64,000 bases of DNA from Geosiphon pyriformis (Eukaryota; Glomeromycota; Glomeromycetes; Archaeosporales; Geosiphonaceae): positions 111,718-175,717 of the forward strand of contig JAAOMT010000665.1 of NCBI GenBank assembly GCA_016748015.1. Direction: 5' to 3'. Both the position numbers and the translations under genes were made by a program. This document shows, piece by piece, positions 54,090 through 64,000 of this stretch (its first letter is position 1; the number at the start of each line of letters is the position of its first letter). A model generated the notes under the pieces. It made no database searches, was not told where the DNA came from, and saw only the letters and a list, made by a program, of their open reading frames with translations.

Positions 54090-55472
54090 TTATCGTATGT
54101 GTTCGCCGGTGGCAATTACTTGTACAGCATCTCTTAAGTGCAAAGCCTTACCTATTAAAATTCTTAGAATTATAAATAACTTAAAGTTAAAACCATTCTT
54201 CAATGATAAATAAACACTCACCAGGCTTTCCTTGAATAATGTTCATGCCTACGAGGGATGTGATTAAAAAATTGCAAGTGAAGACTACGTTTTTACTATC
54301 ATCTTTAAACTTCTCACCAAAACAAGCTTTGTACTTTACTCCTTTGTCAACTCTCCTGTATGACAGCAAAGTTTTCAGCGGATCTATACCATTTCTCTCC
54401 CCAGTGTCTGGGTTTACATTTGGGACTAAATTTCATTTATTTCCGTGAATGGATATCCTGCCTCTTCCTTAAATCAAGTCTTTTTGTTTTTAGCTTAGAT
54501 AGACTCACTTATGCAACGGGAACAACGGCAAGCGACATAAAAGACATTCTCAGGATCTTCGCCAATGACTATTTTTTTCCAAGTATCCTCTTCGAAAGGA
54601 ACCTTACATCCTTTTACGGTAATATTGGGTCTAAAGTTGCGCATACTAACTGGCTCTGATAATTTGGAATTGAGGTCTTTTAAAGATTCCTCGCTGATTA
54701 ATAGGAAAGGATAGCCATCCGAAAACGCTGTCTGTTTAGAAAAAATCACATTTCAACTGTTTGGATATTTACATCAAAAAACTCACACAATTTGTTCCTT
54801 ACCTGAGGCTGATATCCGACCTCTTCTTGATTTGGCGCGTGTTCTTTTACAGGTCTAACTTCGTTTGGTGACTTGAATACGATCCTGGATGGAATACCCA
54901 AATATTTAGATATCCATCTAGATGCTTCTTCACCACAATCATAAGCGTCATAGTAACCCTCACAAACGAGGGATTTTTGAAGGTTGTAACTTTCTGGGCT
55001 ATATCGCGAAATAATGATTTATTTGTTAAACAGGTCAAATGTTTTATCAGAATTAATAATAAAATTAAATTGTTCCTTATACTCTGGCCTCAACGGAAGT
55101 GAGAACTCTAGCATGCCCGGAGCACACAAAATTAGGGCTCCTCTTTCTTCATTAATTGTAGGAGCAATCAAAGCCAACTAATTTAAATTGATGGAATACA
55201 AAGTCCATGAGTTCTGAAAATTAATTTCTGGGTGGAAATTTTAACCACATTAAGGCTTATGAAACCTTCGGTATCTCTCGCTGTGTCAAAAAATTTGAAT
55301 CTTCATCGACAATCATCCAGAATCGGTCATAAATAAAACCACACTCATTGGTTTTACATGAATCCACCTTAATACCTCGACAAGACTTTATTGGGTAAAT
55401 ATAAAGACCACTAATTTTTATATTATTGGAATAATCCATTTTACGAAAATTGGTCGAGTTTATTTCATCCAT
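54090..55472 (-). CDS. MOSC-domain protein, mARC-like (amidoxime-reducing component)
   Basis: Six exons: 55,266-55,472, 55,083-55,177, 54,803-54,998, 54,509-54,731, 54,222-54,425 and 54,090-54,151. They give 328 residues in phase. The MOSC N-terminal beta barrel is seen as ISGLYIYPIKSCRGI, GFIYDRFWMIVDED and FLTQRE. The MOSC domain shows KSPNEVRPVKEH, FSDGYPFLLISEESLKDLN, SMRNFRPNITVKG, PFEEDTW, CSRCIIPNVNPDTGERN (with the likely Mo-ligand Cys), LLSYRR, GMNIIQGKPG and a short C-terminus. mARC proteins are molybdenum-cofactor enzymes reducing N-hydroxylated compounds with cytochrome b5 partners. No clear membrane anchor or targeting signal is visible. A Tigger-like element ends 34 bp before the start codon. 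Confidence 0.88.
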
Positions 55473-55506
55473 TTTTATATGAATTTGATTAATAATTATA
55501 ATTATG

Positions 55507-55527
55507 TACAGTCAAACCTGAGATAAC
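55507..55527 (+). repeat. Left terminal inverted repeat of the Tigger-like element
   Basis: TACAGTCAAACCTGAGATAA and onward, starting with the TA target duplicate. It matches the right end at 58,134-58,154 in reverse complement with a single C/T mismatch. Confidence 0.88.
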
Positions 55528-55612
55528 CCATACTGAGATAACCCATAACCTGTGATAAGCCATAACCTGTGATAAGCCATAGCATTTACTGTCAGTATGG
55601 GTTATCTCAGGT
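55516..55612. repeat. Perfect 21-bp inverted repeat inside the left end
   Basis: 55,516-55,536 and 55,592-55,612 are exact reverse complements, with a 55-nt loop. The loop contains two copies of a CATAACCTGTGATAAGC unit. The second arm is an inverted copy of the TIR-adjacent sequence, so a hairpin could form. Confidence 0.85.
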
Positions 55613-55712
55613 GCTAGTTCTGGTAAAATTGCAAAGCAAACCAATATTTCCATGACTAAAAATGCTATATGATAATGTAACATCACTTATTCAACAGAAT
55701 GATCATTAATCA

Positions 55713-56359
55713 TGTAAGTAATCAAGTCGGAGTTTCGAATTGTCCCAAGTTTTAAATTATCATCAATTGTGTGAGTAATCAAGTCGGAATTTTGAATTGT
55801 CCCAAGTTTTAAATTATTACTGATCTTGTGAGTAATTAAGTCATAGTTTCAAATTGTCCCAAGTTTTAAATTATCATTGATTGTATGAGTAATCAAGTCG
55901 GAGTTTCGAATTGTTCCAAGTTTTAAATTACTGACCTTGTGAATAATCAATTCGGAGTTTTAAATTGTCCCAAGTTCTAAATTATCATCGATTGTATGAG
56001 TAATCAATTCGGAGTTTTAAATTGTCCCAAGTTCTAAATTATCATCGATTGTATGAGTAATCAAGTCAGAGTTTCGAATTGTTTCAAGTTTTAAATTATT
56101 ATCGATTGTATAAGTAATCAAGTCGGAGTTTCGAATTGTCCCAAGTTCTAAATTATCATCGATTGTATAAGTAATCAAGTCGGAGTTTCGAATTGTCCCA
56201 AGTTCTAAATTATCATCAATTGTATGAGTAATCAAGTCAGAGTTTCGAATTGTCCCAAGCTCTAAATTATCATTGATTGTATGAGTAATCAAATCAGAGT
56301 TTCGAATTGTTTCAAGTTTTAAATTATTATCAATTGTGTGAGTAATCAAGTCGGATTTT
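55713..56359. repeat. 57-bp minisatellite, 11 full units plus a partial
   Basis: The unit starts TATGAGTAATCAAGTCGGAG and ends ATCATCGATTG. Ten units are 57 bp and one is 54 bp; a partial twelfth ends near 56,359. On the minus strand the unit is 19 codons and reads about TIDDNLELGTIRNSDLITH repeatedly. This leaves an open frame at 56,017-56,349, which I do not consider a gene on present evidence. The array lies between the left TIR and the transposase start. Confidence 0.92.
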
Positions 56360-56420
56360 TGGATCAGCCCTATCTGATCAGAGTCTTAATCGTACTTTTC
56401 CTTTGCCTTTTGATTCCACC

Positions 56421-57980
56421 ATGTCTAATAGCAAAAAGCATGCTATCTCTTTAGCTTGCATTCCACAAAGTCGTGAGAATGCTACACTTTATGATAAGCT
56501 TATGGTGCTTGATTGATATCATGCAAATGATAAAAACCAATCAAAAACTGCAAGGCACTTTAAGGAAAACGGTTTTCCATACATGAAACAGCCTCTAGTT
56601 TCGGCTTGGGTCAAAAATGAACCAAATCTTCGTCCATGAGCAAATACAATGCGTGACTTGACTAGCAAGCGTATACGCACAGTATGTAATCCTGACTTTG
56701 ATAAAGCACTTGTTATTTTTGTTCGAGGCAGAATCACGTGGAATGATACTTAGTGGAGATGTAATTCGAGCTGCTGGCATAAAGTTCTATGATCAATTGA
56801 ATATTCCAGAAAATGAGCGCCAAAAACTATCCAATGGCTGGCTTGAGAGCTTTAAAGACCATGTTGGATTGCATTCACTTCACTTTCAAGGTGAGTATCA
56901 TCAGCCAATGTTGAGCATATTGAAGATGAGTGAGTGCATGTAATGACACTTCTTGCTGATTGGAAGTTATGCAATATTTTCAACATGGATGAAACTGCAC
57001 TATTTGCTACAATACCACGTTATGGCACCAAACAATCAAAAATGCGACTGACACTTGCCTTTACAACCAATGGTGATGGAACTGAGTGTTTGCCACCACT
57101 TATTATAGGTCATGCTAAACGTCCACGCTGTTTTCAAAAGAAAACAGGAGAGCAACTTGGTTTCCAGTATTATTCAAACACTCGTGCTTAGATAACTGGT
57201 GATATTTTTTGACAATGGCTTGTTGATTGGGACTATCAGCTGCATAAAAAAAACCAAAACATATTGTTGTTAGTAGACAATTTTGCTGATCACAACTATA
57301 ATACGAGATTTATTACAAATATTCATGCAGAATGGTTTGCATCTAACTTGACAGCACATATTCAGCCTATGGATGCTGGAATTATTCATTGTTTTAAGGC
57401 ACATTACTGTCACCATTTTTTTACCATGCATTGGATTTTTTTGATGATGGTGCCGATGATATTTATGCAATCAACCAACTTCAAGCAATGTGTCTAATTT
57501 ATAGGGCATGGAAAAATGTTTCAAATGAAATAATTGCTTATTGCTGGCACAAAGTTGGCATTCTTCCAATCAATACAAATGACAATTTTCAGAATGAAAC
57601 TGCAAACTTGGAAATAATAGCTAATTATAATCAAAAGATAGTATTAGAAAAGATTAAGGATTGCTACAAAGAGTTCAATTGCATACAGCCAAATCGTAGA
57701 TACTTATCAATTGAAGAGTTGGTAAATTGCAAATTATATTATAACAAATCGTAAAACAAAGCATGATAGCTCTGATAAAGAACAAGAGGTACAGAAAGTA
57801 ATGAGTATTAAGGATGTACTAACTGCTATTACAAATCTTGAACAGTTTATAGAGCTTAAAAATAGCAAGGAATTTTATGATACAGTTAGTAAGCTTGCTT
57901 ATGTTAAATGTATACTTCATAAGAGAATGCAAAATAAACAAAAACAAATAACTTTTACAAGTTTCTTTAATATTGCATAA
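56421..57980 (+). pseudogene. pogo/Tigger-type transposase, degenerate
   Basis: It starts MSNSKKHAISLACIPQSREN with a CENP-B/psq-type helix-turn-helix (SKTARHFKEN). A CENPB-type second DNA-binding domain is at about 56,700-56,930 (AESRGMILSGDVIRAAG, GWLESFKDHVG). The DDE catalytic domain is at 56,940-57,430: FNMDETALF (first Asp), LLLVDNFADH (second Asp) and AHIQPMDAGIIHCFKAHY (third acidic site). The C-terminal tail to about 57,980 includes IIAYCWHKVGILP. Stops at about 56,516, 56,638, 57,190 and 57,210 fall where Trp is expected or likely, and frame shifts lie near 56,715, 56,935 and 57,425. It is not functional. Confidence 0.85.
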
Positions 57981-58154
57981 ACTATTTAAAGATTCTTATA
58001 AGAATATGCAAATAAAATTATTTTTTAATAATATTATATCTATTTTTATTATATGTATATTATATATACTTAAACCTAAGAAAATCTATAATCTGTAATA
58101 ATTTATAGCAATTTGTATTTACCAAAGGCATAAGTTATCTCAGATTTGACTGTA

Positions 58155-58427
58155 CTAATTATTTTTTAATATTTAATATCTTGAATATTCTTTTGTATTA
58201 TAAAATTTGTTTTTTAAAATATTTTAAAATAACTTTTAATAATTTGCTTTTAAATAAATGTAATAATATTTTGAATTAAAAAACTTTTTATTGTTAAAAA
58301 AAATTGGATTCTAAAAAATTAATATTATATTAGTTTATTTTAGCTACAAATTTTATGTATGTTAATAATCTAATTAATACTAAATTTATGTTAATTTATA
58401 AATATTATTATTATTATTATTATTTAA
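58155..58427. other. AT-rich spacer
   Basis: About 270 bp between the Tigger-like element and the 3' end of LINE copy F. Nothing recognisable apart from a (TTA)n run near 58,400-58,425. Confidence 0.4.
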
Positions 58428-61400
58428 CAAGTATAATTCAGTTATTATCTAGTAAACAGAATCAAGTAAGATAATTCCAACTAAATATAACTCATGTACT
58501 TACTATATGTGACTAGCTATTTAAGCCAATTTAAATAACACTATGCATTTATAAAAACTATTGGAACATTATTAACACCAAAGAAGAATACATAAAGTAA
58601 ATGCTTACCAAAACTTACTGTTAAAAACTTAATGATACCAAACATATTTAACAACTTTGTGTTTAATTTAGTAGACAACATAAAAATCTTATTGTTAACT
58701 TTTACCAAACCAGCTTTTTTTAATTCTACCCTATACTTTACTTTGACACATTATATCTTACAGTAATAAGAATTAACTAAATAGTAAGAAAATTTTACCA
58801 GAATAAAAACAGTCTTTTTTTTATTGTCAAATATACATAAAGCTTTTTTGGTCTAATCTTTGAAAACAAAATCTTTGCAAAGAATCATATATAACTCAAT
58901 ATTAAACAGACAGAGCAACAAAGACTACACAACTAAAGAAAACATAGGCACTTTTCTACCAGCCAATTGTAACCCTAATCCAATATAATTCAAACCCAAT
59001 TTTCTCCATCAATTTACATTTTTTAAGTATGTAAACAAATGGTTTAAAATCTTTACTTGTCTACAAAATAAGCACAAAACACTTAGATATAATTTGTCAT
59101 ACAATTTTTTATGCACAGTAACAGAAAGTCTCCCATAAACAGCTTTTATCATATAAGTTCTTAGAATGTTAATAAACATATCAGTAATTTCAACAAGCAT
59201 GTGTGAATTAAAATGTCAAATTTCAGCTATACAAACTCAATTAATATTACAAACAAAAAATCTATCAATAATTTTAGAACTAGAACCCACTTTTTAATAA
59301 TATTACATATGATTATTTAGAAATATTAGTACAAATAACAAATTCATAACTTGGTGCTTAATAATTGATAATAGTTAGTAATATCTGAAAAATTTTGTAA
59401 TTTAAAGGTTTTGGTTGAGTTTTTTATATAATAGACAGAGATTCAATAATTGTTTTAGTATCTGTCCCAAAAAGTCTTTTCATAAATTTTTTTCTCAGCA
59501 TAGTAACTGGTTTTTTTAATAATGTTGTCTTTTTGGTAAACTATTCTCAATTCTATAAGTTCTCTATCTTTGTTTTATAGATTTTTTACCAGACTATTCT
59601 TGATATCAAAATATTTAGTGCTTAATTTCTTTAATCAGTTAGTAAAACAACAAAAAAAAATAAAAATAAAAATAAAAAATAAAATAAAAAATTAGTATCC
59701 TGTTAATAGTTATAATTAAGAGTTATTAGTCTAGTATAATTAAGTATTAAATTTTATTAACATGAAGTGTTGATAGAATAAAAGTGATTAATATTTTTTA
59801 ATTAAGTAATAATAATATGAATTCAGATAATAATTGATATTTTTATTGATATGTAATTTAATTTTGCTTTAAATTATAAAAAGCTATCTTTTAAAAAGAG
59901 AGATATTAGATAATTAATTGATTTTAAACTAAATTCTGTCTTTTTTGTTTCTAATATTCTTACTATATATACATAATTAATATTATATGAAATTTTTTGA
60001 ATTTTTTTAATTTTTCTAACCAGGAATTTTAAAATTCCTGAAATTTTGTAATTCTTTAAGAGAAATTCTAAAATTTCTGAAATTCTGCAATTTTTTGAAA
60101 AAAATCCTGAAATTTTTCTTTTACTATACCTAATTTTAATTGGCTACTTTATCTTCTTATTAAGAATTCCTAAATTTCTATAAGTAACAACATAATATAT
60201 AAATCTATATATATTACAGATAAAATAATAAGTATTGTTAAAAACAGCTGTGTTCTTAATTATAATAAAACATTCATAAATTTTACTTAACAAAAACAAG
60301 AAGGAGTTTGCAGTTATACTTGTTATTTGATCTACTTTAATATTATCTAAAATACCCAAATAACTCTTAATTTTAATCTACTTAATTATAAGATTCTTGT
60401 TTTTTATTAAATTAGTAATATGTCTTTTTTTTATCCAACATTGATTACAAAAACCCAGTGTATTAAGTTTAATCTCAAACATACATATATTAATAATAGT
60501 TTGGTTATCTAGATACAAAATCACTATACAAAAAAATAAGATATACTCTAAAAACAAAGCAATAGTCTGTAATTTGGTTATTGTAAATAACAAAAAACTA
60601 TGCATTTTAATACCAATTCTTATATCTAATACTGAGAAATATGTTGCAGTCTCATAAACCACCTCCATAAAATCCAAATTTTTTAATAATTTATTAGTAT
60701 ATACTTTAATGGCTTTTGTCAAATCTTATATAAATGTTTACAGATATTAAAAAACTTATTAAATTCCAAAACATTCAATCTATTTGATTTATTAATACAA
60801 TTAAAATCAACCATCAAAAAAGCACTATTATAAAAAACTTTAAAACCAACTTAAACCAAAACAGCACAGAATTTTTAAGATCTAATCTTTTTTAATAACA
60901 AAATGTTTTTTAATCTATTACACTACTATATTTATCTAAGAGTCTGTTACTAAATACCATATTAAATTTTTTTAAAAAGCAAACTAAATTATAATACAAA
61001 AACTTTTCCAAAATATATAACATCAAAAATTTTTTAAAATTGTAAAATACACTAGGCAGCTTGCCATCCAAAAATAAATTATTAACCAAAAAAATCTTTA
61101 TTACTTTTGCCAAAAAATTGTTAACAAAATTAATATACAACTTAACAAAATATTACAATAAATTTGAAAAAATTTAGTCCAAAACCTGCAAATTCAAATG
61201 TTTATAATCAAATAACTGTCTAAAAATGCCTAAAAAATTGGCAAAAAACATTATTGATGCTAATTTGGCCTTAGCTTGTATTTGCTCAAAAAATTTCAAG
61301 TCATATAAAGATAGATAATATAATATTTTACTAGAAAAGTTATGTGGTAAATTAGTCTTAGACTTAAGAATTTTTTTAACTATAACATTCTACTTATAAT

Positions 61401-63822
61401 ACATATTTGATAAGACAAAACTAAGCTGAGATTTATAGCAAATTATGAACTGTAAAACAGCCAACACCAGATAAGAGAATTGTTTATCTGTAATAGTTTT
61501 TTTAAGTATTACATTAACAAAAAACTAAACATTAAAATAAGCCTTAACTAAATTTGGCTTAAACAATCTTTTAGTTAACAAAAAGATATTCAAATATCTG
61601 TGTATTTTACCTTTTTTGGCAATAAAAATCAGCAAATTACTAATTTTCAAAGAAGCAATTTTAATGCTTTGGTTAATAAAAATAGCTATTATTTTTTTAT
61701 TGTTAATTAAAATATTATTAACCATAAAAAATTTACTAGCTATGTTTAAAACATACTATGTAGAAGCTTAATTATTTTCAACCCAAATTGTGTTATCAAC
61801 AAATGTATTTGTAGCAAAAAAGAAAGACATCCTATTATTGTTTTCAATTTTGTCTGTTTTGATTACAAACTTAGTATTAATTCAATATTTATACAAATGT
61901 TTATGTCTCTTAATCTTACACAAAAGTAGATCATAAAAAATTCTCCAAAGAAAAGATAAAAAAATCTTTTTTTGATTCAACTTATCTTGCATCTTATAGC
62001 CATTCAAAAGTCTAAAATTAATTATTATCTTATTAATCTTATCTTTATGTATGCTGCTAAAAAATTTGATAAACTAATTACACATCTTGATTTATTGCAA
62101 ACTAGCTTTTAAATAATATTATCTAATTAGATTATATATTTTGTGCATATTCTACAAAACCAACCAAAGTTTTTTATTTTTTTCTAAAACATTCTTAACT
62201 ATAAATCCAATAACAAACACAAAAGACTGAGTTAAAATACTTTTTAATACTAAAAAATTATTACTATATAGAATATCAAACTTGCTATATATAACTAAAA
62301 TATAATCAAAAAAAATTTTGGAAAGAATTTTTCTGGCTGTTTTAATTAAAACAATAAGTTGGATGTTTGTTAGAATTCTATTCTAATTATATGATTTAAA
62401 AATTATTGAAACCCAAACTCTTTTTTATAAAACAAAAACATTACTAAAAGACAAATATGCATTCAGTAATTTCAAAAAAAACTTTATCATATTATTACTA
62501 TTATGTTTCCAAAGTTTATTGGAGATGTCAAACAATCTGACAGTTTTATTATTAGACAGATCACTAATCACCAAGAGTAATTTTTCTATATTAATTTTTT
62601 TTATTATTCTGGAAAAAGTATTATTATTTATATAGTCTAATAACAGATATTAGTAAATTTAAAGATCAGATATTACTAAAAACACAGTCTGCTTTTTTGT
62701 CTAACTTTTTATAATCTTGTCAATATTAAGTTTTATTTCTTTTGGTTTCAAAACTAATTCATCTTTTACTATTAAGTAATTCAAAACTACTTTATAAAAA
62801 GACCAGTCCAGAATATTTTTTATTATGTCTTCTTTATTTGAACAAAAATTTTTCATGTGCTTTTTAATTATCTTCTTAATAGATGTTTTTTTAGCCAGCT
62901 TTGACTTATATAATTTGGATTTTCTGTATTTCTTGTAAACAATTAACAAATATTTAAAAATATCTACTAATTTCAAATTATTCTGAACCATATTTATGAC
63001 TTTGAAAGTCTTACTATTATTTAAAGTTGACTATTTTTTAGCAAAATAGTTGAATTCAAACATATTATTAGAGCTTAACTTCTTAACAATTTTAGCAATT
63101 AGCAATTTCAATCCAAAAAACTTAAAAAAATGTTTGTTTTTCAAACACTAAAATTCATTGAAATAATGTTTAGAGAATATTTTATTAATAGATCTTATTA
63201 TTATTTTACTCAGCAACTTTTACTTAATATCCAAATTTTTATAAGTTTTTGCTCTCAAAAACTTATCTGTTATTAATACATATTTAGCAAAAAAACATTT
63301 TTTAAATTGTATTCATTTTGTACTATCTACATTTTTGATTTTAAACTTCTAGTAATCTTTGTTAGCTTGCTTGTATAGGCTATTTAAATAAACATCTAAT
63401 AAATTATTTAAACCAACTATTACTGAAACTGCTTTGTGATTAGTATTAAAAAAGTCAAATACTGATTTGATTTCATAATCAATAACTGCAAAAAACAAGT
63501 CTTTATTTACAAAAATGTAATCAATAATCTTTTTAACACCTTTTAAATTCTTTTAAGTAAAGGCTTTAATTAACAAATGCCAATTAAATAAGTTAACCAA
63601 ATCCAAATTCAAACAGAACTTAAAACTTGCACTTTTTTGAATCTATTTTTATTGAAGTCATTACTTATGATCATAAAATTGTTAGAATTGATTGCTTTGG
63701 CAATAAAAAAGTTGATTTTTAAAGTCTAATTGAATCTAGCTTTAGCAAAAACACCAGTATACAAACCCAAAACCATATCTAAAAGATTGTTTTTAAAAAA
63801 AAGCTGTATTGAGATAACACAA
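58428..63822 (-). mobile_element. LINE copy F, minus strand, heavily decayed, split by an LTR
   Basis: The 3' end is at 58,428 (same TAACAAGTATAATTCAG-type terminus as copy E). Reading leftwards in coordinates: zinc-cluster region SVLCLFCRQVKILNHLF (59,009-59,200), interruption by LTR4 (59,301-60,189), RNase H region 60,378-60,722, RT C-terminal region 60,910-61,140, RT palm region 61,525-61,725, RT N-terminal linker 62,701-62,991, endonuclease to 63,822. At 63,823 LTR5 begins, so the 5' half is beyond or displaced. Only short open pieces survive. It is the most C-to-T/G-to-A eroded LINE here. Confidence 0.78.
59301..60189 (-). repeat. Solo gypsy LTR inside LINE F (copy LTR4, 889 bp)
   Basis: It starts TATTACATATGATTATTT and ends AATTTCTATAAGTAACA. 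In between it follows LTR1 closely: TCATAACTTGGTGCTTAA, ATAGACAGAGATTCAATAA, TTTTTACCAGACTATTC, GAAGTGTTGATAG, and the CCTGAAATTTTG repeat zone. Length differs from LTR1 by 2 bp. Both edges cut LINE F coding sequence, in the zinc-cluster/RNase H linker (YFICNIYRFIYY side). Confidence 0.85.
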
Positions 63823-64000
63823 TATTATAGATAATTATTTGAGGTGTTAGAACAAATAACAAATTTATAACTTGGTACTCAATAGCTGAAAATGTTAGTA
63901 ATTTCTGAAGGTTTTGAAGTCTAAAGATTTTAATTAAGTTTTTTATATAATAAACAGAAATTAAATTAATGATTTTTTTTATGAATCTCTTTTTTTAACA
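63823..64000 (-). repeat. Gypsy LTR start, cut by window edge (copy LTR5)
   Basis: TATTATAGATAATTATTTGA, then CAAATAACAAATTTATAACT and ATATAATAAACAGAAATTA follow the first 180 bp of LTR1, again mainly with C-to-T and G-to-A changes. It abuts LINE F endonuclease sequence at 63,822. Whether it is a solo LTR or part of a longer element cannot be seen. Confidence 0.8.

Larger units (their letters stand above)
55507..58154 (+). mobile_element. pogo/Tigger-like DNA transposon, inactive (2,648 bp with TA duplications)
   Basis: TA plus CAGTCAAACCTGAGATAAC at 55,507-55,527 is mirrored by GTTATCTCAGATTTGACTG plus TA at 58,134-58,154, giving 19-bp terminal inverted repeats with one mismatch and a TA target duplication. 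That is the pogo/Tigger branch of Tc1/mariner. Inside lie an inverted copy of the left end, a 57-bp minisatellite and a broken transposase gene. The element sits immediately upstream of the MOSC gene. Confidence 0.9.

Noticed and set aside
54187-54369. 60-codon minus ORF ending ECLFIIEEWF as the MOSC C-terminus
   Set aside because: Reading through the GTGAGT donor gives this end, but splicing to 54,151 restores the family-typical GKPG-K...V.V.A end, so the spliced form is preferred.
55713-56359. CRISPR-like array of direct repeats
   Set aside because: Units are contiguous without spacers, diverge from one another, and lie in a eukaryotic transposon; it is a minisatellite.

Overview
The window looks like nuclear DNA from an arbuscular mycorrhizal fungus (Glomeromycotina, most likely Rhizophagus or a close relative). 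It is AT-rich. The genes are fungal and carry many short GT-AG introns (about 50-110 nt). The Ty3/gypsy and LINE families are ones I associate from memory with Rhizophagus proteomes; no database was searched. Exon models were built by hand from splice signals and protein-family conservation, and every multi-exon model given keeps frame across all junctions.

Layout. (1) 1-28,800 is almost entirely transposable elements. A minus-strand Ty3/gypsy element runs off the left edge (1-5,679) and carries gag, an aspartic protease, a Cys-rich region and an in-frame dUTPase in one frame. Next come two older, strongly decayed copies of its LTR (7,611-8,439; 11,427-~12,530) and five plus- or minus-strand copies or fragments of one LINE family. 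Two of these are nearly full length and lie head to tail (12,755-19,590; 19,765-26,650). (2) 28,811-55,472 is a compact island of host genes: a ubiquitin-like protein, a CTR copper transporter, ARF6-type GTPase, an RRM protein resembling the N-terminus of cyclophilin E, TFIIH helicase XPB/SSL2, a NIPA-type Mg transporter, a MET2/CysA-type O-acetyltransferase, SUA5, mitochondrial aspartate aminotransferase, WDR83, SPO7 and a MOSC/mARC-like protein. Two divergent pairs share very short intergenic promoters. (3) 55,507-64,000 is again transposon DNA: a pogo/Tigger-like DNA transposon with terminal inverted repeats and an internal 57-bp minisatellite, then a decayed minus-strand LINE split by one gypsy LTR and bordered by another.

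The island genes are housekeeping functions (transcription/repair, trafficking, metal transport, sulfur and aspartate metabolism, tRNA modification, lipid regulation) with no sign of a shared pathway. The elements are nested, so relative ages can be read. In the stretches compared by eye, differences between copies are mostly C-to-T and G-to-A, and many coding stops are former Trp or Gln codons. That is what deamination of methylated cytosine, or a RIP-like process, would leave. The most unusual features are the dUTPase domain in the gypsy polyprotein, the minisatellite-bearing Tigger element next to the MOSC gene, the conserved C-terminal block of the LINE, and the RRM-only cyclophilin-E-like gene.
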